Notes: generated by a model from the sequence alone, not told the origin. A DNA stretch of 64,000 nucleotides from Curtobacterium flaccumfaciens (GCA_029689965.1 CP121450.1:2294001-2358000), one strand, 5' to 3'. Positions 20,266 to 31,283 are shown, counted from the stretch's first letter. Numbers and translations are program-made.

Positions 20266-20299
20266 TTGACGTTTGCCGAACTAAGGTTAGCCTTACCTC
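20266..20299 (+). promoter_or_regulatory. Promoter overlapped by a DtxR/IdeR iron box
   Basis: TTGACG (20266-20271) and TAGCCT (20288-20293) are spaced by 16 bases, and the heme oxygenase ATG follows six bases later, so the message would be leaderless. The -10 element lies inside CTAAGGTTAGCCTTACCTC (20281-20299), which matches the DtxR/IdeR consensus TTAGGTTAGGCTAACCTAA at most positions. Binding of iron-loaded DtxR would block RNA polymerase directly. It also sits upstream of the divergent siderophore-reductase gene. Confidence 0.85.
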
Positions 20300-21007
20300 A
20301 TGGACACGACCGTCATCCCGTTCTCCGAGCTACTGCGCAAGCGGACCCGTCGCTCGCACGGTTCCTCGGCCGGGAACGGCTTCATGCACGACCTGCTCCG
20401 GGGCGGCTGCGACGTCGCCGACTACGCGGCCCTGCTCGGACAGTACTCGTTCGTGTACGACGCCCTCGAGCGCGCCGCCGACCGGATGGCCGACCACCCC
20501 GTCGCCGCGCCGTTCGTGACCTCGCAGCTCACGCGGATGCCGGCGATCCGCGCCGACCTCGAGTACCTCGTCGGACCGGACTGGTCGGAGCTCGTGTGCC
20601 CGCTGCCGGCGACGACGGCGTACGTCCGACGCCTCAACGAGGTCGCGGCCGAGTGGCCGGGCGGGTTCGTCGCACACCACTACACGCGGTACCTCGGAGA
20701 CCTGTCCGGTGGCCAGATGATCGGCCGGATGCTCGCGGAGCAGTTCGGCTTCGAGACCAACGGGATCCTCTTCTACATCTTCGACCAGGTCGCCGACCCG
20801 AGCGCGTTCAAGGACACATACCGTGCCCAGCTCGACGCCGCACCGTGGTCCGCGGAGGAGCAGGAGCGGGTGATCGCCGAGGTCGAGCTCGCCTACGCGC
20901 TCAACACCGGTCTGCTCGAGGAGCTCGACGCGACGCGACGGACCGGTACCGGAGCACCCTCGACGGACTCGTCCGCGGCCGACGGTGACGCGGCGGTGGT
21001 CGCGTGA
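20300..21007 (+). CDS. Heme oxygenase (biliverdin-producing)
   Basis: Intact, 235 residues. It matches the HmuO/HO-1 type helical fold: the proximal His is in RTRRSHGSSAGNGFM, and the distal-helix glycine motif is YLGDLSGGQMIGR, preceded by AHHYTRYLGD. It opens heme to biliverdin, CO and Fe2+, giving iron from host or environmental heme. The last 30 residues are a low-complexity tail. The gene is under a DtxR-type box and overlaps the DUF2470 gene by four bases (GTGA). Confidence 0.93.
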   Translation: MDTTVIPFSELLRKRTRRSHGSSAGNGFMHDLLRGGCDVADYAALLGQYSFVYDALERAADRMADHPVAAPFVTSQLTRMPAIRADLEYLVGPDWSELVCPLPATTAYVRRLNEVAAEWPGGFVAHHYTRYLGDLSGGQMIGRMLAEQFGFETNGILFYIFDQVADPSAFKDTYRAQLDAAPWSAEEQERVIAEVELAYALNTGLLEELDATRRTGTGAPSTDSSAADGDAAVVA

Positions 21008-21296
21008 CCGCGCCGTTCGACGACGAGGCACGACGGGCGATCCTGCGGCACATGAACGGGACCACGGCCAGGACAACCTGGTGATCGTCCGCGCGAACGG
21101 TGCCGCGACGGCCGTGGCGGCGACCATGACCGAGATCGACGCGATCGCCGGCGTGTGGATCGCGCAGCTCGACGACGGCGCCGAGGAGCAGGTCGTCGTG
21201 CCGTGGACCACCCCGCTGACGGACCGCCGGTCGGCCCGGGTGCAGATCGTCGAGGTGCACGCCGCCGCCCAGGCGCAGCTCTCCGAGCCGAGCTGA
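21004..21296 (+). CDS. DUF2470 protein
   Basis: About 97 residues from a GTG overlapping the heme oxygenase stop. FDDEARRAILRHMNGDHGQD is the DUF2470 signature (HMN.DH), the same domain that ends HugZ-type heme-degrading proteins. Reading breaks near 21060, where GGGG appears as GGG within the HMNGDH motif. Coupling to heme oxygenase suggests a helper role in heme binding or breakdown; that is inference from position and family. Confidence 0.85.
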
Positions 21297-21376
21297 CGCT
21301 CCCAGACCCGCCGGGATCGCGGAGCGCGTCGCTACTGCAGGGGTGCTTCCGCCACGCGCCGCGATCCCGGCGTCCC

Positions 21377-21469
21377 CTCGCACCGTGCGAGGGCAGCCCG
21401 CAGTGTGCGAGGTTCCGCGCATCGTGGGACCGCCGGGGCCGCGCACAGCGCGCGAAACCTCGCACACTG
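21377..21469. repeat. Inverted repeat, GTGCGAGG family
   Basis: The palindrome CTCGCACCGTGCGAG (21377-21391) is followed by a large hairpin with arms CAGTGTGCGAGGTTCCGCGC (from 21401) and CGCGAAACCTCGCACACTG (to 21469), which pair with two mismatches. It separates the converging DUF2470 and BCCT genes and is a likely two-way terminator. Confidence 0.8.
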
Positions 21470-21498
21470 CGTCGCGTCACCACCCCGCCCGGCGGGCC

Positions 21499-23160
21499 TC
21501 AGTGGTGCATGCGGCGGGCGAGCTTCTGGATCGGTCCCGTCCTGGGCGCCCGCTCGGCGGGGTCGACGACCTCCTGCTGGTAGAACTCCGCCAGGTCGGC
21601 CATCAGCGCCCGGCGCTCCGCTCGCACGTAGGCACGCCGCTCCCGGGTGAACGCGATCACGGTCGACCAGCACATCAGGATCATCACGACGCTGAACGGC
21701 AGCGCGGTCGTGATGGCCGCCGTCTTCAGCGCGTTGAGACCGCCCGCGAGCAGCAGCGCCACCGCGACGAGGGCCGTGACCCCGGCGAAGAAGACCCGGA
21801 TCCAGTTCTTCGGCTCGATCTGCCCGCCGGTCGCGATCATCCCCATCACGAGCGCCCCGGAGTCCGCCGAGGTGACGAAGAACACGCCGATCAGGATGAT
21901 CGCCCCGATGACGAGCACCGTGCCGGCCGGCATGCTGCCGAGCAGCTGGAAGAGCACCCGCTCGACCGACACGCTGCCGTCGGCGCCGACCAGGTCGCCG
22001 TGGCCGTGCAGCTGGTCGTACAGCGCCGTGCCGCCCATGATCGCGAACCAGAGGAACGTCAGCAGCGTCGGGACGAACAGCACGCCGAGCACGAACTGCC
22101 GCACGGTGCGTCCGCGGGAGATGCGCGCGATGAAGATGCCGACGAACGGCGCCCACGACATCCACCAGCCCCAGTAGAACGTCGTCCACGCCCCCGCCAC
22201 TCCTGGCCGGCCTTCCCGGCGAAGGCGCTCGTGTCGAACGCCAGACCGGCGAAGCCCTGGACGTACTGCCCGATCGACTGCACGAACTCGCCGAGCAGGA
22301 ACTGGGCCGGTCCGACGAACAGGACGACGACGAGCAGGGCCGCCGCGAGCGCGAGGTTGATGTCGGACAGGACCTTCATGCCCTTGCCGACCCCGCTCAG
22401 CAGTGAGCCGATCGCGATCAGGGTGACCACGATGATCAGCCCGATCTGCAGCCCCCGCGTGTCGTCGGCCATCCCGGTGTACTCCAGCCCGGACCCGATC
22501 TGCAGCACGCCGAGACCGAGCGAGGTCGCGACGCCGAACAGGGTCCCGATCAGCGCGAGCACGTCGATGAGGTTCCCCACCCGCCGATCACCCGCGTGCC
22601 GAGCAGCGGCTCGAGCGCCCACCGGATCGACACCGGCCGCGACCGCCGGTGGATCGCGTAGGCGAGCGCGAGCCCGACCACGACGTAGATCGCCCAGGCG
22701 TGCAGGCCCCAGTGCAGGAACGTCTGCGTGAGGGCCTGCTGCGCGAGGGCCTCGTCGTCGCCGGTCACGCCGGGCCGCGGCGAGGCGAAGTGGCTGAGCG
22801 GCTCGGCGACGCCGTAGAAGACGAGGCCGATGCCCATGCCGGCTGCGAAGAGCAGCGCGAGCCACGAGGTCGTGGAGAACTGGGGCGCTCGTCGTCCTGG
22901 CCGAGCACGATGTCGCCGAAGCGGCTGAACCCGATCCAGATCGCGAACACGACGAACCCGGCGGCGGCGATCACGTAGTACCAGCCGAAGTCCCGCACGA
23001 TGGCGCTCTGCACGGCGGCGAAGGCGTCCTCGGTCGCGCGCGGTGCCGCGAGGGCGACCACCACGAATGCCAGCACCAGTCCGGCGGCCGGCCAGAAGAC
23101 CCAGCGCTCGACGGGTGGTGCGGTCTTCTCGGGCGCTGCTGGCTCGGCCGTCTCGCTCAT
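21499..23160 (-). CDS. BCCT-family transporter (betaine/choline/carnitine)
   Basis: About 553 residues, a 12-helix secondary transporter for quaternary-amine osmolytes. Landmarks are the N-terminal helix ERWVFWPAAGLVLAFVVVAL, GMGIGLVFYGVAEPLSHFA (the GMGIG sodium-coupling/substrate region), HWGLHAWAIYVVVGLALAY (Trp box) and AWTTFYWGWWMSWAPFVGIF, the highly conserved BCCT motif. A cytoplasmic C-terminal tail of about 60 charged residues may sense osmotic stress. GGAGG lies five bases before the chosen ATG at 23160. Reading breaks near 22890, 22580 and 22200. Confidence 0.9.
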
Positions 23161-23351
23161 CCGGTCCTCCACCTGCGGATGCGGCGCATCCCTGGCCGGA
23201 TTGTACGAACGCAGCCCGAGGTGTGTCCGGGTGTGATGGAAACCTGACGCACGCCGCTGCGGTCCGTCCGGACGGTTGTCGTCACCCGCCTCGGCTGGCC
23301 GATACGCTGCTGGGGCCGGACGAGCCTCCCGGCGGACCCGGAAAGGACCAC

Positions 23352-26009
23352 ATGACGGCGATCGACGGCCAGACGCGGCACGGAAGCGCTCGGGACGACG
23401 TCAGCGGCGCGGTCGACAGCGACCTGCGCTCGGACGTGCGGTACCTCGGCGGTCTGCTCGGACGGGTGCTGCGCGAGACCGGTGGGGAGGACCTGCTGCG
23501 TGACGTGGAGAGCCTCCGCGCCGCCGTCATCGACGCCTTCGAGAGCGACGACGCGGACGGCGCCGCTCGGGCCGAGGCGATCGTGGCCGGCTTGTCCGCC
23601 GAGCGGGCCGAGGCCGTCGCACAGGCGTTCACGACGTACTTCCACCTGACGAACCTGGCCGAGGAGCACCACCGTGTGCGCGTGCTCCGGCAGCGCGGCG
23701 ACGACGGCGGCCTCGCGGGGACTCGTTCCCGGCGACGTACGCCTCGCTCGTCGAGCAGGTCGGCGACGACGCCGCTGCCGCGCGACTCCAGGAGCTCCGC
23801 TTCCACCCCGTGCTGACCGCGCACCCGACGGAGGCCCGCCGCCGTGCGGTGACCACGGCCGTCCGCCGCATCACGGACCTCATCGACGAGCGCGACCGGA
23901 CGACGAACGCCACCGCGCGCGCCGAGAACGAGCGCCGGCTGCTCGAGGAGATCACCACCCTCCTGCGCACCTCACCGCTGCGGACCACCCGGCCGACGCC
24001 ACTGGACGAGGTCCGCACGGCCATGAGCGTCTTCGACCAGACGCTGTTCGAGATCGTCCCGCAGGTGTACCGCCTGCTCGACGACCGGCTGCAGGGCGAC
24101 GAGGCGGGGCGTGCCGCCGTCACCGCGCCGGCGTTCGTCCGCTTCGGCACCTGGATCGGCGGCGACCGCGATGGCAACCCGCACGTGACCGCCGACGTCA
24201 CCCGGCAGGCCGCGGAGATCGCCGCCGAGCACATCCTGCTCGGCCTCGCCCGCGCCGCGACCCGCATCGGCAGCACCCTGACGCTCGACGCGAGCGCGAC
24301 CCCGGCCGACGCCGGACTCACCGCGCTCGTCGCGTCGCAGGAGTCGCTCGACCCCGGGATCGCCGAGCGCATCGGCGTCCGGGCGCCGAACGAGACGCAC
24401 CGCCGCGCGCTCCTCTTCGTCGCCGCCCGGATCGACGCCACGCGGCAGGGCGGCTCCGCCCTCGCGTACGCCGGGCCGGATGAGCTGCTGACGGACCTCC
24501 GCACGATCCAGGGCTCGCTCGTGGCCGCCGGTGCGACGCGTCCCGCGAACGGCGAGCTGCAGAACCTCGTCTGGCAGGTCGAGACCTTCGGGTTCCACCT
24601 CGCCGAGCTCGAGGTCCGGCAGCACTCGCAGGTGCACCGGAACGCCCTCGCCGAGATCCGCGCCGGTGGGGAGCTCAGCGAGACCACGGAGGAGGTCCTC
24701 GCCGTCTTCCGCACGATCGCGCACCTGCAGTCCCGCTACGGCGTCCGCGCCGCGAGCCGGTACATCGTCTCCTTCACGCAGTCCGCCGCGGACCTGGCGA
24801 ACGTCCACGAGCTCGCCGTCGCCGCCCTCGGCTCGCCCGAGGCCGCACCCGTGCTCGACGTCATCCCGCTGTTCGAGACCTTCGCCGACCTGCACGCCAG
24901 CGTCGACATCCTCGACGAGGCAGTCCGCACCGAGGCGTTCCAGCGCCGCCTGGCCGCGACCGGTCGCCGGCTCGAGGTCATGCTCGGCTACTCGGACTCC
25001 TCGAAGGACGTCGGCCCGGTGTCGGCGAACCTCGCGCTGTACGACGCGCAGGCCCGCATCGCCGAGTGGGCCGAGCAGAACGACGTCGAGCTGACGCTGT
25101 TCCACGGCCGCGGCGGATCGCTCGGCCGCGGTGGCGGTCCGGCGAACGAGGCGGTGCTGGCGCAGCCACGCGGGTCGATCGACGGCCGCCTCAAGCTTCA
25201 CGGAGCAGGGCGAGGTCATCTTCGCCCAGTACGGCGACAAGGACATCGCTGCCCGGCACCTCGAGCAGATGGCGTCCGCGACCCTGTTCGCGTCGTCGCC
25301 GTCGAACGAGGAGCGCACCTCACTCGCCGCGAGCCGGTTCGCCGCCCTCGCGCAGCGGCTCGACGACGTCTCGCGCGAGGCGTTCTACGACCTCGTGAAG
25401 GCCGACGGCTTCGCGCCGTGGTTCGCACGCGTCACCCCGATGGAGGAGATCGGGCTGCTGCCGCTCGGCTCCCGTCCGGCTCGCCGCGGGCTGAGCGTCG
25501 AATCGCTCGAGGACCTGCGGGCGATCCCGTGGGTGTTCTCCTGGACCCAGGCGCGCATCAACCTCGCCGGCTGGTACGGGCTGGGCACCGCGCTCGAGGC
25601 GGTCGGCGACGTCGAGCTCCTCCGGACCGCGTACGCCGAGTGGCCGCTCTTCGGCGCGATGATCAAGAACGTCGAGATGTCCCTGGCGAAGACCGACGAG
25701 CAGATCGCGCGACGCTACCTCGAGCTCGCCGACCGCGACGACCTCGCCGCCAAGGTGCTCGACGAGATGGTCCGGACGCGCGATTGGGTGCTGCGCGTCT
25801 CCGGCGGCAGCGACGTCCTCGAGGACCGCCCGGTCCTCGCGCGCGCGGTCCGCTTGCGCAGCCCGTACGTCGACGCGCTGTCGCACCTGCAGCTCCGCGC
25901 GCTCCGGGCCATCCGGACCTCGGGGAGCACGGACCCGACGGACGGCGACCACCGTCTCCTGCTCCTGACGGTCAACGGGATCGCCGCCGGCCTGCAGAAC
26001 ACCGGCTGA
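23352..26009 (+). CDS. ppc: Phosphoenolpyruvate carboxylase
   Basis: About 886 residues, full length. PEPC turns PEP and bicarbonate into oxaloacetate, topping up the TCA cycle. Catalytic landmarks: HPVLTAHPTEARRR (catalytic His), GTWIGGDRDGNPHVTADV, VMLGYSDSSKDVGP, LTLFHGRGGSLGRGGGP, TEQGEVI, and the C-terminal NVEMSLAKTDEQIARRY and end GLQNTG. GAAAGGA precedes the ATG; a TACGCT box near 23306 may be the promoter. Reading breaks near 23725 (G run shortened) and at 25194-25199, where AAGCTC has become AAGCTTC inside RLKLTEQGEVI. Confidence 0.95.
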
Positions 26010-26117
26010 TCCCGCACTGCGCGACGGCACCGCCTGATCCCGCGCTGCGCGACGGCACTGCCTGATCCCGCGCTGCGCGACGGCACTGCCTGATCCCGCG
26101 CTGCGCGACGGCACTGC
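26006..26117. repeat. 28-bp tandem repeat, four copies, overlapping the ppc stop
   Basis: Units start CTGATCCCGCRCTGCGCGAC and run end to end at 26006, 26034, 26062 and 26090; the later three are identical. The first unit contains the TGA stop of the PEP carboxylase gene. Confidence 0.9.
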
Positions 26118-26163
26118 CTGGAGGCCCGGTGCCGGTCCACGAGACCGGCACCGGGCCTCCAGG
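26117..26163 (+). terminator. Long hairpin after ppc (CCTGGAGG family)
   Basis: CCTGGAGGCCCGGTGCCGGTC (21 bases, 26117-26137) is followed by a five-base loop and its exact reverse complement (26143-26163). It adjoins the last tandem unit. A stem of this length downstream of a gene is probably a transcription terminator; it shares its core with hairpins near 0.85, 44.7, 54.7 and 59.7 kb. Confidence 0.8.
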
Positions 26164-26271
26164 CGGTGGCGCCCAGTGCGCGACGGGACGTCCGGAGGTC
26201 GGCGTACGGTGCGGCGCGAAGCGCGACGCACCGCTTGTCGAATCGATTCGGGTGGGCGTAGCGTGGCGCCC

Positions 26272-27484
26272 GTGACGACGGAGCGCACCCGGACCCCGAC
26301 CGCGACGACGGTGCTGCCACCGATCCTGCCGCTCGCCCTCATCGTCGGCGTCTCCCCCTTCGCGACCGACATGTACATCCCGGCCCTGCCGGCGATCGCG
26401 CGGGACCTCGGCACGTCGCCGTGGGCGGTCCAGCTTCTCGTTGACCGCGTTCCTCGTCGCGTTCGCCGTCGGTCAGCTGCTCGCCGGACCGGTCAGCGAC
26501 GGCATCGGTCGCCGACCGCTCATGCTCGTCGGCACGGCGGTGTTCGCACTCGCCTCGGTGGCCTGCGCGCTGGCGCCGGACGTCGTGACGCTCGTCGTCG
26601 CCCGGGTGTTCCAGGGGCTCGCCGGAGCGGCGGGAGCGGTCGCCGGGCGCGCCATGGTGTCCGACGTGACCGGCGGCGCGCGCATGGCGAAGGTGTTCGG
26701 CACGCTCGCCGCCATCAACGCGATCGGCCCCGTCGTGGCCCCGCTGGCCGGGGGAGCGGTGCTCACGGTCGGTACGTGGCGCCTCATGTTCCTCGTCCTC
26801 GCGGTGCTCGGCGCGGTGTTCTTCGTCGCGGTGGTCCTGCGGTTCCGAGAGACCCTGCCGCGGGAGTTCCGAGGTGGCGTCGGGCTCGGCGCGAACTGGT
26901 CGCGCATCCGCGAGCTGATGGCCATCCCGCGGTTCCGCGCGTACGTGCTCACCGGTGTGCTCTCGACGATCGGGTTCTTCGCCTACATCGCCACGAGCTC
27001 GTTCGTGTTCCAGACCGAGTTCGGGTTCTCCGAAGGGCTGTACACGCTCGTCTTCGCCACCAACGCCTCGATGATGATCGTCACGACGCTCGTGTTCCGA
27101 CGCGTCGTCGGCCGGTTCTCGGAGGACGCACTGCTCTCCTTCGGCCTCGCGGTGGGGACGCTCGGGGCCACGGGCGTCCTGGTGTCCGCCCTGCTCGGGC
27201 TCGGGGTCGTCCCGGTCTGGGTCTCGCTCGCGGTCGTCACCGGCGCCTGGGGCTTCGTCCTGCCGGCGGCGATGACCCGGACGCAGCACATCGGCGCGGC
27301 GCACCCCGGGACCGCCGCGGCGCTGCAGGGCGGGCTGACGTTCGGGCTCGGCGGTCTGGGGACGCCGCTCGCGGGTGCCCTCGGCGGCACGGCACTCGCC
27401 ATGGGGTCGGTGATGGCGGTGCTCATGGCGGCCGCGGTGGTCGTCCAGCTCGTCGCCACCCGGCGGGGCCGAACCGTCTCCTGA
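26272..27484 (+). CDS. MFS drug-efflux transporter, Bcr/CflA type
   Basis: About 404 residues with 12 helices. FATDMYIPALPAIARDLGTS is the Bcr/CflA N-terminal motif, then GQLLAGPVSDGIGRRPLMLV (motif A), RVFQGLAGAAGAVAGRAMVS (motif C region) and GAALQGGLTFGLGG-like repeats near the end. It probably exports drugs or metabolites by proton antiport. Start is GTG, seven bases after TAGCGT (26259-26264), with no Shine-Dalgarno: likely leaderless. Reading breaks at 26432-26437, where CAGCTC has become CAGCTTC; repaired it reads VQLSLTAFLVAFAVG. Confidence 0.9.
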
Positions 27485-27637
27485 CGTCGGCGGAGCCGGT
27501 CAGGGGTTGTGCTTCTCAGGTGTCCGAGGTGCTGCGGTGTGCGTGCATCATCCGATTCGCGCATCGGGCGGCCCGTTCCCCGCACGCCGAGGTGGGCGAT
27601 GTCCTGAGTTCCGCGTCGGCGTGTCACGATCCAGTTG

Positions 27638-28597
27638 ATGAACGTCGAGCCCGACCCCAGGACCAGCTTCGAGACCTCCGGAGCCGATCTCGACGCGGCG
27701 ACCGCGATGTACGAGGACGCCTACGCGAGCTCCGGGTTCCGGGCGCACCCGACCGAGCGGGTGTTCAGCTACCGCTTCCGCGTCACGGGCGACGACACGA
27801 TGTCCTTCCGATCGACACGGTTCGACGCCCGGATGCAGGGCGAGCTCGAGTCCGCCGACGAGTACGTCGTCATGTGGCTCTCGGACGGCGGCGGCACGGT
27901 GGACGTCGGTCGGCAGGAAGTGGCGTTCGCGCCCGGCGCCCCGATGATGTTCCCCACCGGACGCCCCTTCGCGTTCGACCTGCAGGACGTCCGGCAGAGC
28001 CTCGTCCAGTTCGAACGCACCTTCCTCGAGCGCGTGGCCGCCGAGGAGCACGGCACGCAGCCCGCACCCCTCGTGTTCGACCACACGCTGGCGCCCCGTG
28101 CCGACGAGCTCCGCGGATGGAACGCGCAGGTGCAGCGCGCCGCCCGGATCGTGCTGGGGAGCACACCGCTGTCGCCGCTCGTCCTCGCCGAGACGGCGCA
28201 CGAGACCGCCGTCGCACTGCTCCGCACCTTCCCGCACACGGTCCTCGCCCCCGACGTCGCACTGCCGCAGGGCGCGACGGGACGGGTCCGCGAGGCCGTC
28301 GAGTACATGCACGCCTTCGCGCACACGTCGATCAGCACCACCGACGTGGCGGAGCACGTCGGGCTGAGCGTGCGCGGACTGCAGCAGGCGTTCCAGCGAC
28401 AGGTCGGTTCCGCGCCGAACGGGATGCTGCGGGGCATCCGGCTCGACCGGGTGCGCGAGGAGCTCCGCCGGTCCGCCCCCGGCGACGTCACCGTCGCCGC
28501 GGTCGCGGTGCGGTGGGGGTTCGCGCACCTCGGGCGGTTCTCCGGCGCCTACGCCGCTCGGTTCGGTGAGTACCCGCGCGACACCCTGCACGGCTGA
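27638..28597 (+). CDS. AraC-family transcriptional regulator
   Basis: Intact, about 319 residues. The N-terminal half (SFRSTRFDARMQGELESADE and GGGTVDVGRQEVAFAPG) resembles the cupin-like AraC_binding_2 sensing domain. The C-terminal half is a double helix-turn-helix: STTDVAEHVGLSVRGLQQAF and AVAVRWGFAHLGRFSGAYAA followed by FGEYPRDTLHG, the classic AraC ending. An in-frame TTG directly precedes the ATG; CACGAT lies seven bases upstream. Its target is unknown; the MFS gene upstream is in the same direction but 153 bases away. Confidence 0.9.
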   Translation: MNVEPDPRTSFETSGADLDAATAMYEDAYASSGFRAHPTERVFSYRFRVTGDDTMSFRSTRFDARMQGELESADEYVVMWLSDGGGTVDVGRQEVAFAPGAPMMFPTGRPFAFDLQDVRQSLVQFERTFLERVAAEEHGTQPAPLVFDHTLAPRADELRGWNAQVQRAARIVLGSTPLSPLVLAETAHETAVALLRTFPHTVLAPDVALPQGATGRVREAVEYMHAFAHTSISTTDVAEHVGLSVRGLQQAFQRQVGSAPNGMLRGIRLDRVREELRRSAPGDVTVAAVAVRWGFAHLGRFSGAYAARFGEYPRDTLHG

Positions 28598-28625
28598 CGG
28601 CAGGGCCCGCCGCTAGGCTTCGAGG

Positions 28626-29197
28626 GTGCGCAGACACCGACCGTGGGTGATCGTCCCGGGATCTGGAACTCCGGACCCGACCACTGGCAGTCGCTGTGGC
28701 AGGACGAACGCGAAGCGGACGCCCGCGGCGACGTGGTCCGCATCGAACCGACGTCCTGGAGTGCACCGGACCCGGATGACTGGACCGCGGCGATCACCCG
28801 CGCCGTGGCGTCGTTCGACGAGCCGCCGGTGCTCGTCGCGCACAGCCTGGGCGTCCTCGCCGTCGCCGACTGGTTGCAGCAGGACGTGCCCGCGTCCGCT
28901 GCCGGGGCGTTCCTCGTTGCCCCGCCCGACCCACTCGGGCAGGGCTACCCCCTCGCCGCCGCCGGGTTCACCGCCCCGAGCGGACCGGTGGGGCGCGCAG
29001 CACCGGCCGTGCCGACGCGCATGGTGGTCAGCGACGACGACCCGTACTGCTCGGTCGACCGGGCTCTCGCCTTCGCCGGAGCCCTCGGCGCGGACGTCGT
29101 CCGGGTCGGTGCGCTCGGACACGTCAACGTCGCGAGCGGCATCGGTGCCTGGCGCTCGGGCAGGTCGCTGCTCGAGGACTTCGAAGGCAGGCTCTGA
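28626..29197 (+). CDS. RBBP9/YdeN-type serine hydrolase
   Basis: About 190 residues from a GTG. PWVIVPG, then GPDHWQSLWQDERE, is the family N-terminus, VLVAHSLGVLAVADWLQQDV holds the nucleophile Ser (HSLG), PTRMVVSDDDPYCSVDRALA the Asp, and GHVNVASGIGAWRSGRSLLE the His. The GTG sits six bases after TAGGCT (28614-28619), a leaderless arrangement. Reading breaks near 28662, where GGGG appears as GGG in VPGIWNSGPDHW. Substrate unknown. Confidence 0.85.
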
Positions 29198-29322
29198 AAG
29201 CCAGGGGCAGGGGCCGCCCCGCTGCCGACACGCCGTTCACGTTCCGCGCGATATGGCAGGGACCGCGGCGACACACCGCGGATGTCCACGGAGATGAGCG
29301 TCGCGATATTTATCCTTCGATC

Positions 29323-30364
29323 ATGGAAACGCAGTCCGGTGCACGCACCCCCTCGTCGACCCCTTCGGTCGCGAGCTCGAGGAGTGGCTCCGTGACGCCC
29401 CGGCGACGCGCGCCCCGTACCTGGCGGACCTCGTGGTCCCGCCGGTCACCGGGCCCGTGCAGCGGCCGGACGCAGCGTCGGAGGCCCCCGCCGAGCACGC
29501 CGCCGAAGCCGAGCCGGAGGACGCCGCCGTCGCCGTGCCGGACGACTCCGCCGTCTCCGCTCCGTCGGACGACTCCGCCTTCCGCCGCCCCCGTGACCGT
29601 GCCCGGCACGCCGCGGTCTGCGGCCCGTCGTTCCCCGAGCCCCGGAGCGCATCGCCCTCCGCATCGAGGACCTCGCGGTCGAGGTGTCCGCCGCGAGCGG
29701 CCGCACCACGATCGAACGCATCGTGATCCTCGAGGACGAGGTCCGTCGTCGCGACGAGGACCTCGCGCGCCTCGCCGCGTGGGAGGCCACCGTCGCCGAG
29801 ATCAGCGATCCCGAGGTCGAGGCGGCCCGCGCCTTCGCGCACACCGTCTTCGCCGACCTCCTGGCGGACGCCGCCCTCGAGGCCGATCGACGCGACCGCG
29901 CCGCCGCACGTCGCGCGGACACCGGGAGCGTGTCGGTCGTGCCGCAGCAGCCCGCGGCACCGGCGCTCGTCGCCGCCTCGGAGGTCGTCGACGCCATCGA
30001 CGCGCCCGAGCCCGGGTCCGACGCAGCGGCGACCACGCCGGAACGTGACGTGCCCGTCCGCCCGGTGCTGTCCCTCCCGGTCGTCTCGCCGGTCTCGGCG
30101 AACACGCGCCCCACCCCGCTCGTCCAGCCCGCGACCGGCCCGACCGTGGTCGACCGTGCGGCGTTCGCCGCCGCGCTCACGGCGCACCGCGGCGCGACGG
30201 CGAGCACCCCGGTCGCGCTGCCCGAGGCCGTCGCCCCGGCCGCGGTGTCGGAACCGGCGCGCATCGACAGCGACGTCCGGGCCGACGGTGACGACCGTAC
30301 CGCTCTCGCCGGCTGGTGGTCGCGGCTCGTCGCGCGCATCCTGAGCGCGTTCGGACGCCGCTGA
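29323..30364 (+). CDS. Hypothetical Ala/Pro-rich protein
   Basis: About 345 residues after repair; I do not recognise a family. The ATG follows TATCCT by six bases (29311-29316) in an unusually AT-rich patch. Repaired, it begins with a segment like HPLVDPFGRELEEWLRDAPA, passes through a Pro/Ala/Asp-rich linker, and has one charged helical stretch, ERIVILEDEVRRRDEDLARL, that could be a short coiled coil. Reading breaks near 29345, 29590 and 29645. The C-terminus ends WWSRLVARILSAFGRR, which could lie along a membrane. Codon pattern supports a real gene. Confidence 0.55.
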
Positions 30365-30436
30365 CCCGCCGCCGGCCCGAGCGTCCCGCCGTGCACAGGG
30401 CCCTCGTCGGCCGCGTCCGCTCGGTAGACTGACGGG

Positions 30437-31281
30437 ATGCCGACGCTCCGCGAACTCCAGGCCGTGATCGAGGACCTGTGGCCCGCCGCCGGCGCGGAGT
30501 CCTGGGACGCCGTCGGGCTGGTCACCGGTGATCCCGATCAGACGGTCGAGCACGTGCACCTCGCCGTCGATGCCGTCCCGACGACCGCGCGAGAGGCGGT
30601 CGCGCTCGGCGCCGACCTGCTGCTCACGCACCATCCGCTGCTGCTCCGCGGCGTCACGACCATCGCCGAGTCGACGTACAAGGGGAGCGTGCTCGCGACC
30701 CTCGTCCGCGGCGGCACCGCGCTCGTGGCGGCGCACACGAACGCCGACGTCGTCACCACCGGCACCTCGGCCGTACTCGCGGACCGGCTCGGTCTGCAGG
30801 GCCAGCGGCCGCTGGAGCCCGGCGCGGACCCGTCGACGGGCATCGGGCGTGTGGGGAGCTCACCGAACCGACGACGCTCGGTGCGCTCGCGCGCGCCCTC
30901 GTCGACCTGCTCCCGGGTACGGCCACGGGCGTCCGCGTCTCCGGTGACTTCGACCAGCCGATCCGCTCGGTCGCGCTGTGCGCCGGCGCGGGCGACGCGT
31001 ACCTGCGGCACCCCGCGGTGCTCGACGCCGACGTCTACGTCACGAGCGACCTGCGGCACCACCCGGCGTCCGAGTTCCGCGAGCAGGCGCTGCTCGGCGG
31101 CGGACCGGCGCTCATCGACACGTCGCACTGGGCGACCGAGTGGCTGTGGCTCGACGTCGCCGCCGAGCAGCTCCGCCGCGCCGCGGGCGTCCAGGTCACC
31201 GTCAGCGACCTCCGCACCGACCCGTGGGACTTCGCCGTCCTGCCGGCCGCCGAACCCACCACCGACACCGAAGGAGCCTGA
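30437..31281 (+). CDS. Nif3-like dinuclear metal-centre protein (GTP cyclohydrolase 1 type 2 homologue)
   Basis: About 281 residues. LRELQAVIEDLWPAAGAESW and DAVGLVTGDPDQTVEHVHLA open the Nif3 fold; metal ligands are visible in LLLTHHPLLLRG (His-His), AAHTNADV (His, Asp) and, near the end, TSHWATEWLWLDVAAEQL (His ... Glu). The ATG follows TAGACT (30425-30430) by six bases, a leaderless layout. Reading breaks near 30856 (GGGGG to GGGG, in VGELTEPTTLGALA). The next gene begins two bases after the stop, so they form an operon, as in many actinobacteria. Confidence 0.9.
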
Positions 31282-31283
31282 CC

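Noticed and set aside
29323..30364. Pseudogene
   Set aside because: Frame breaks are of the same kind as in clearly essential genes here, and a good leaderless start is present.
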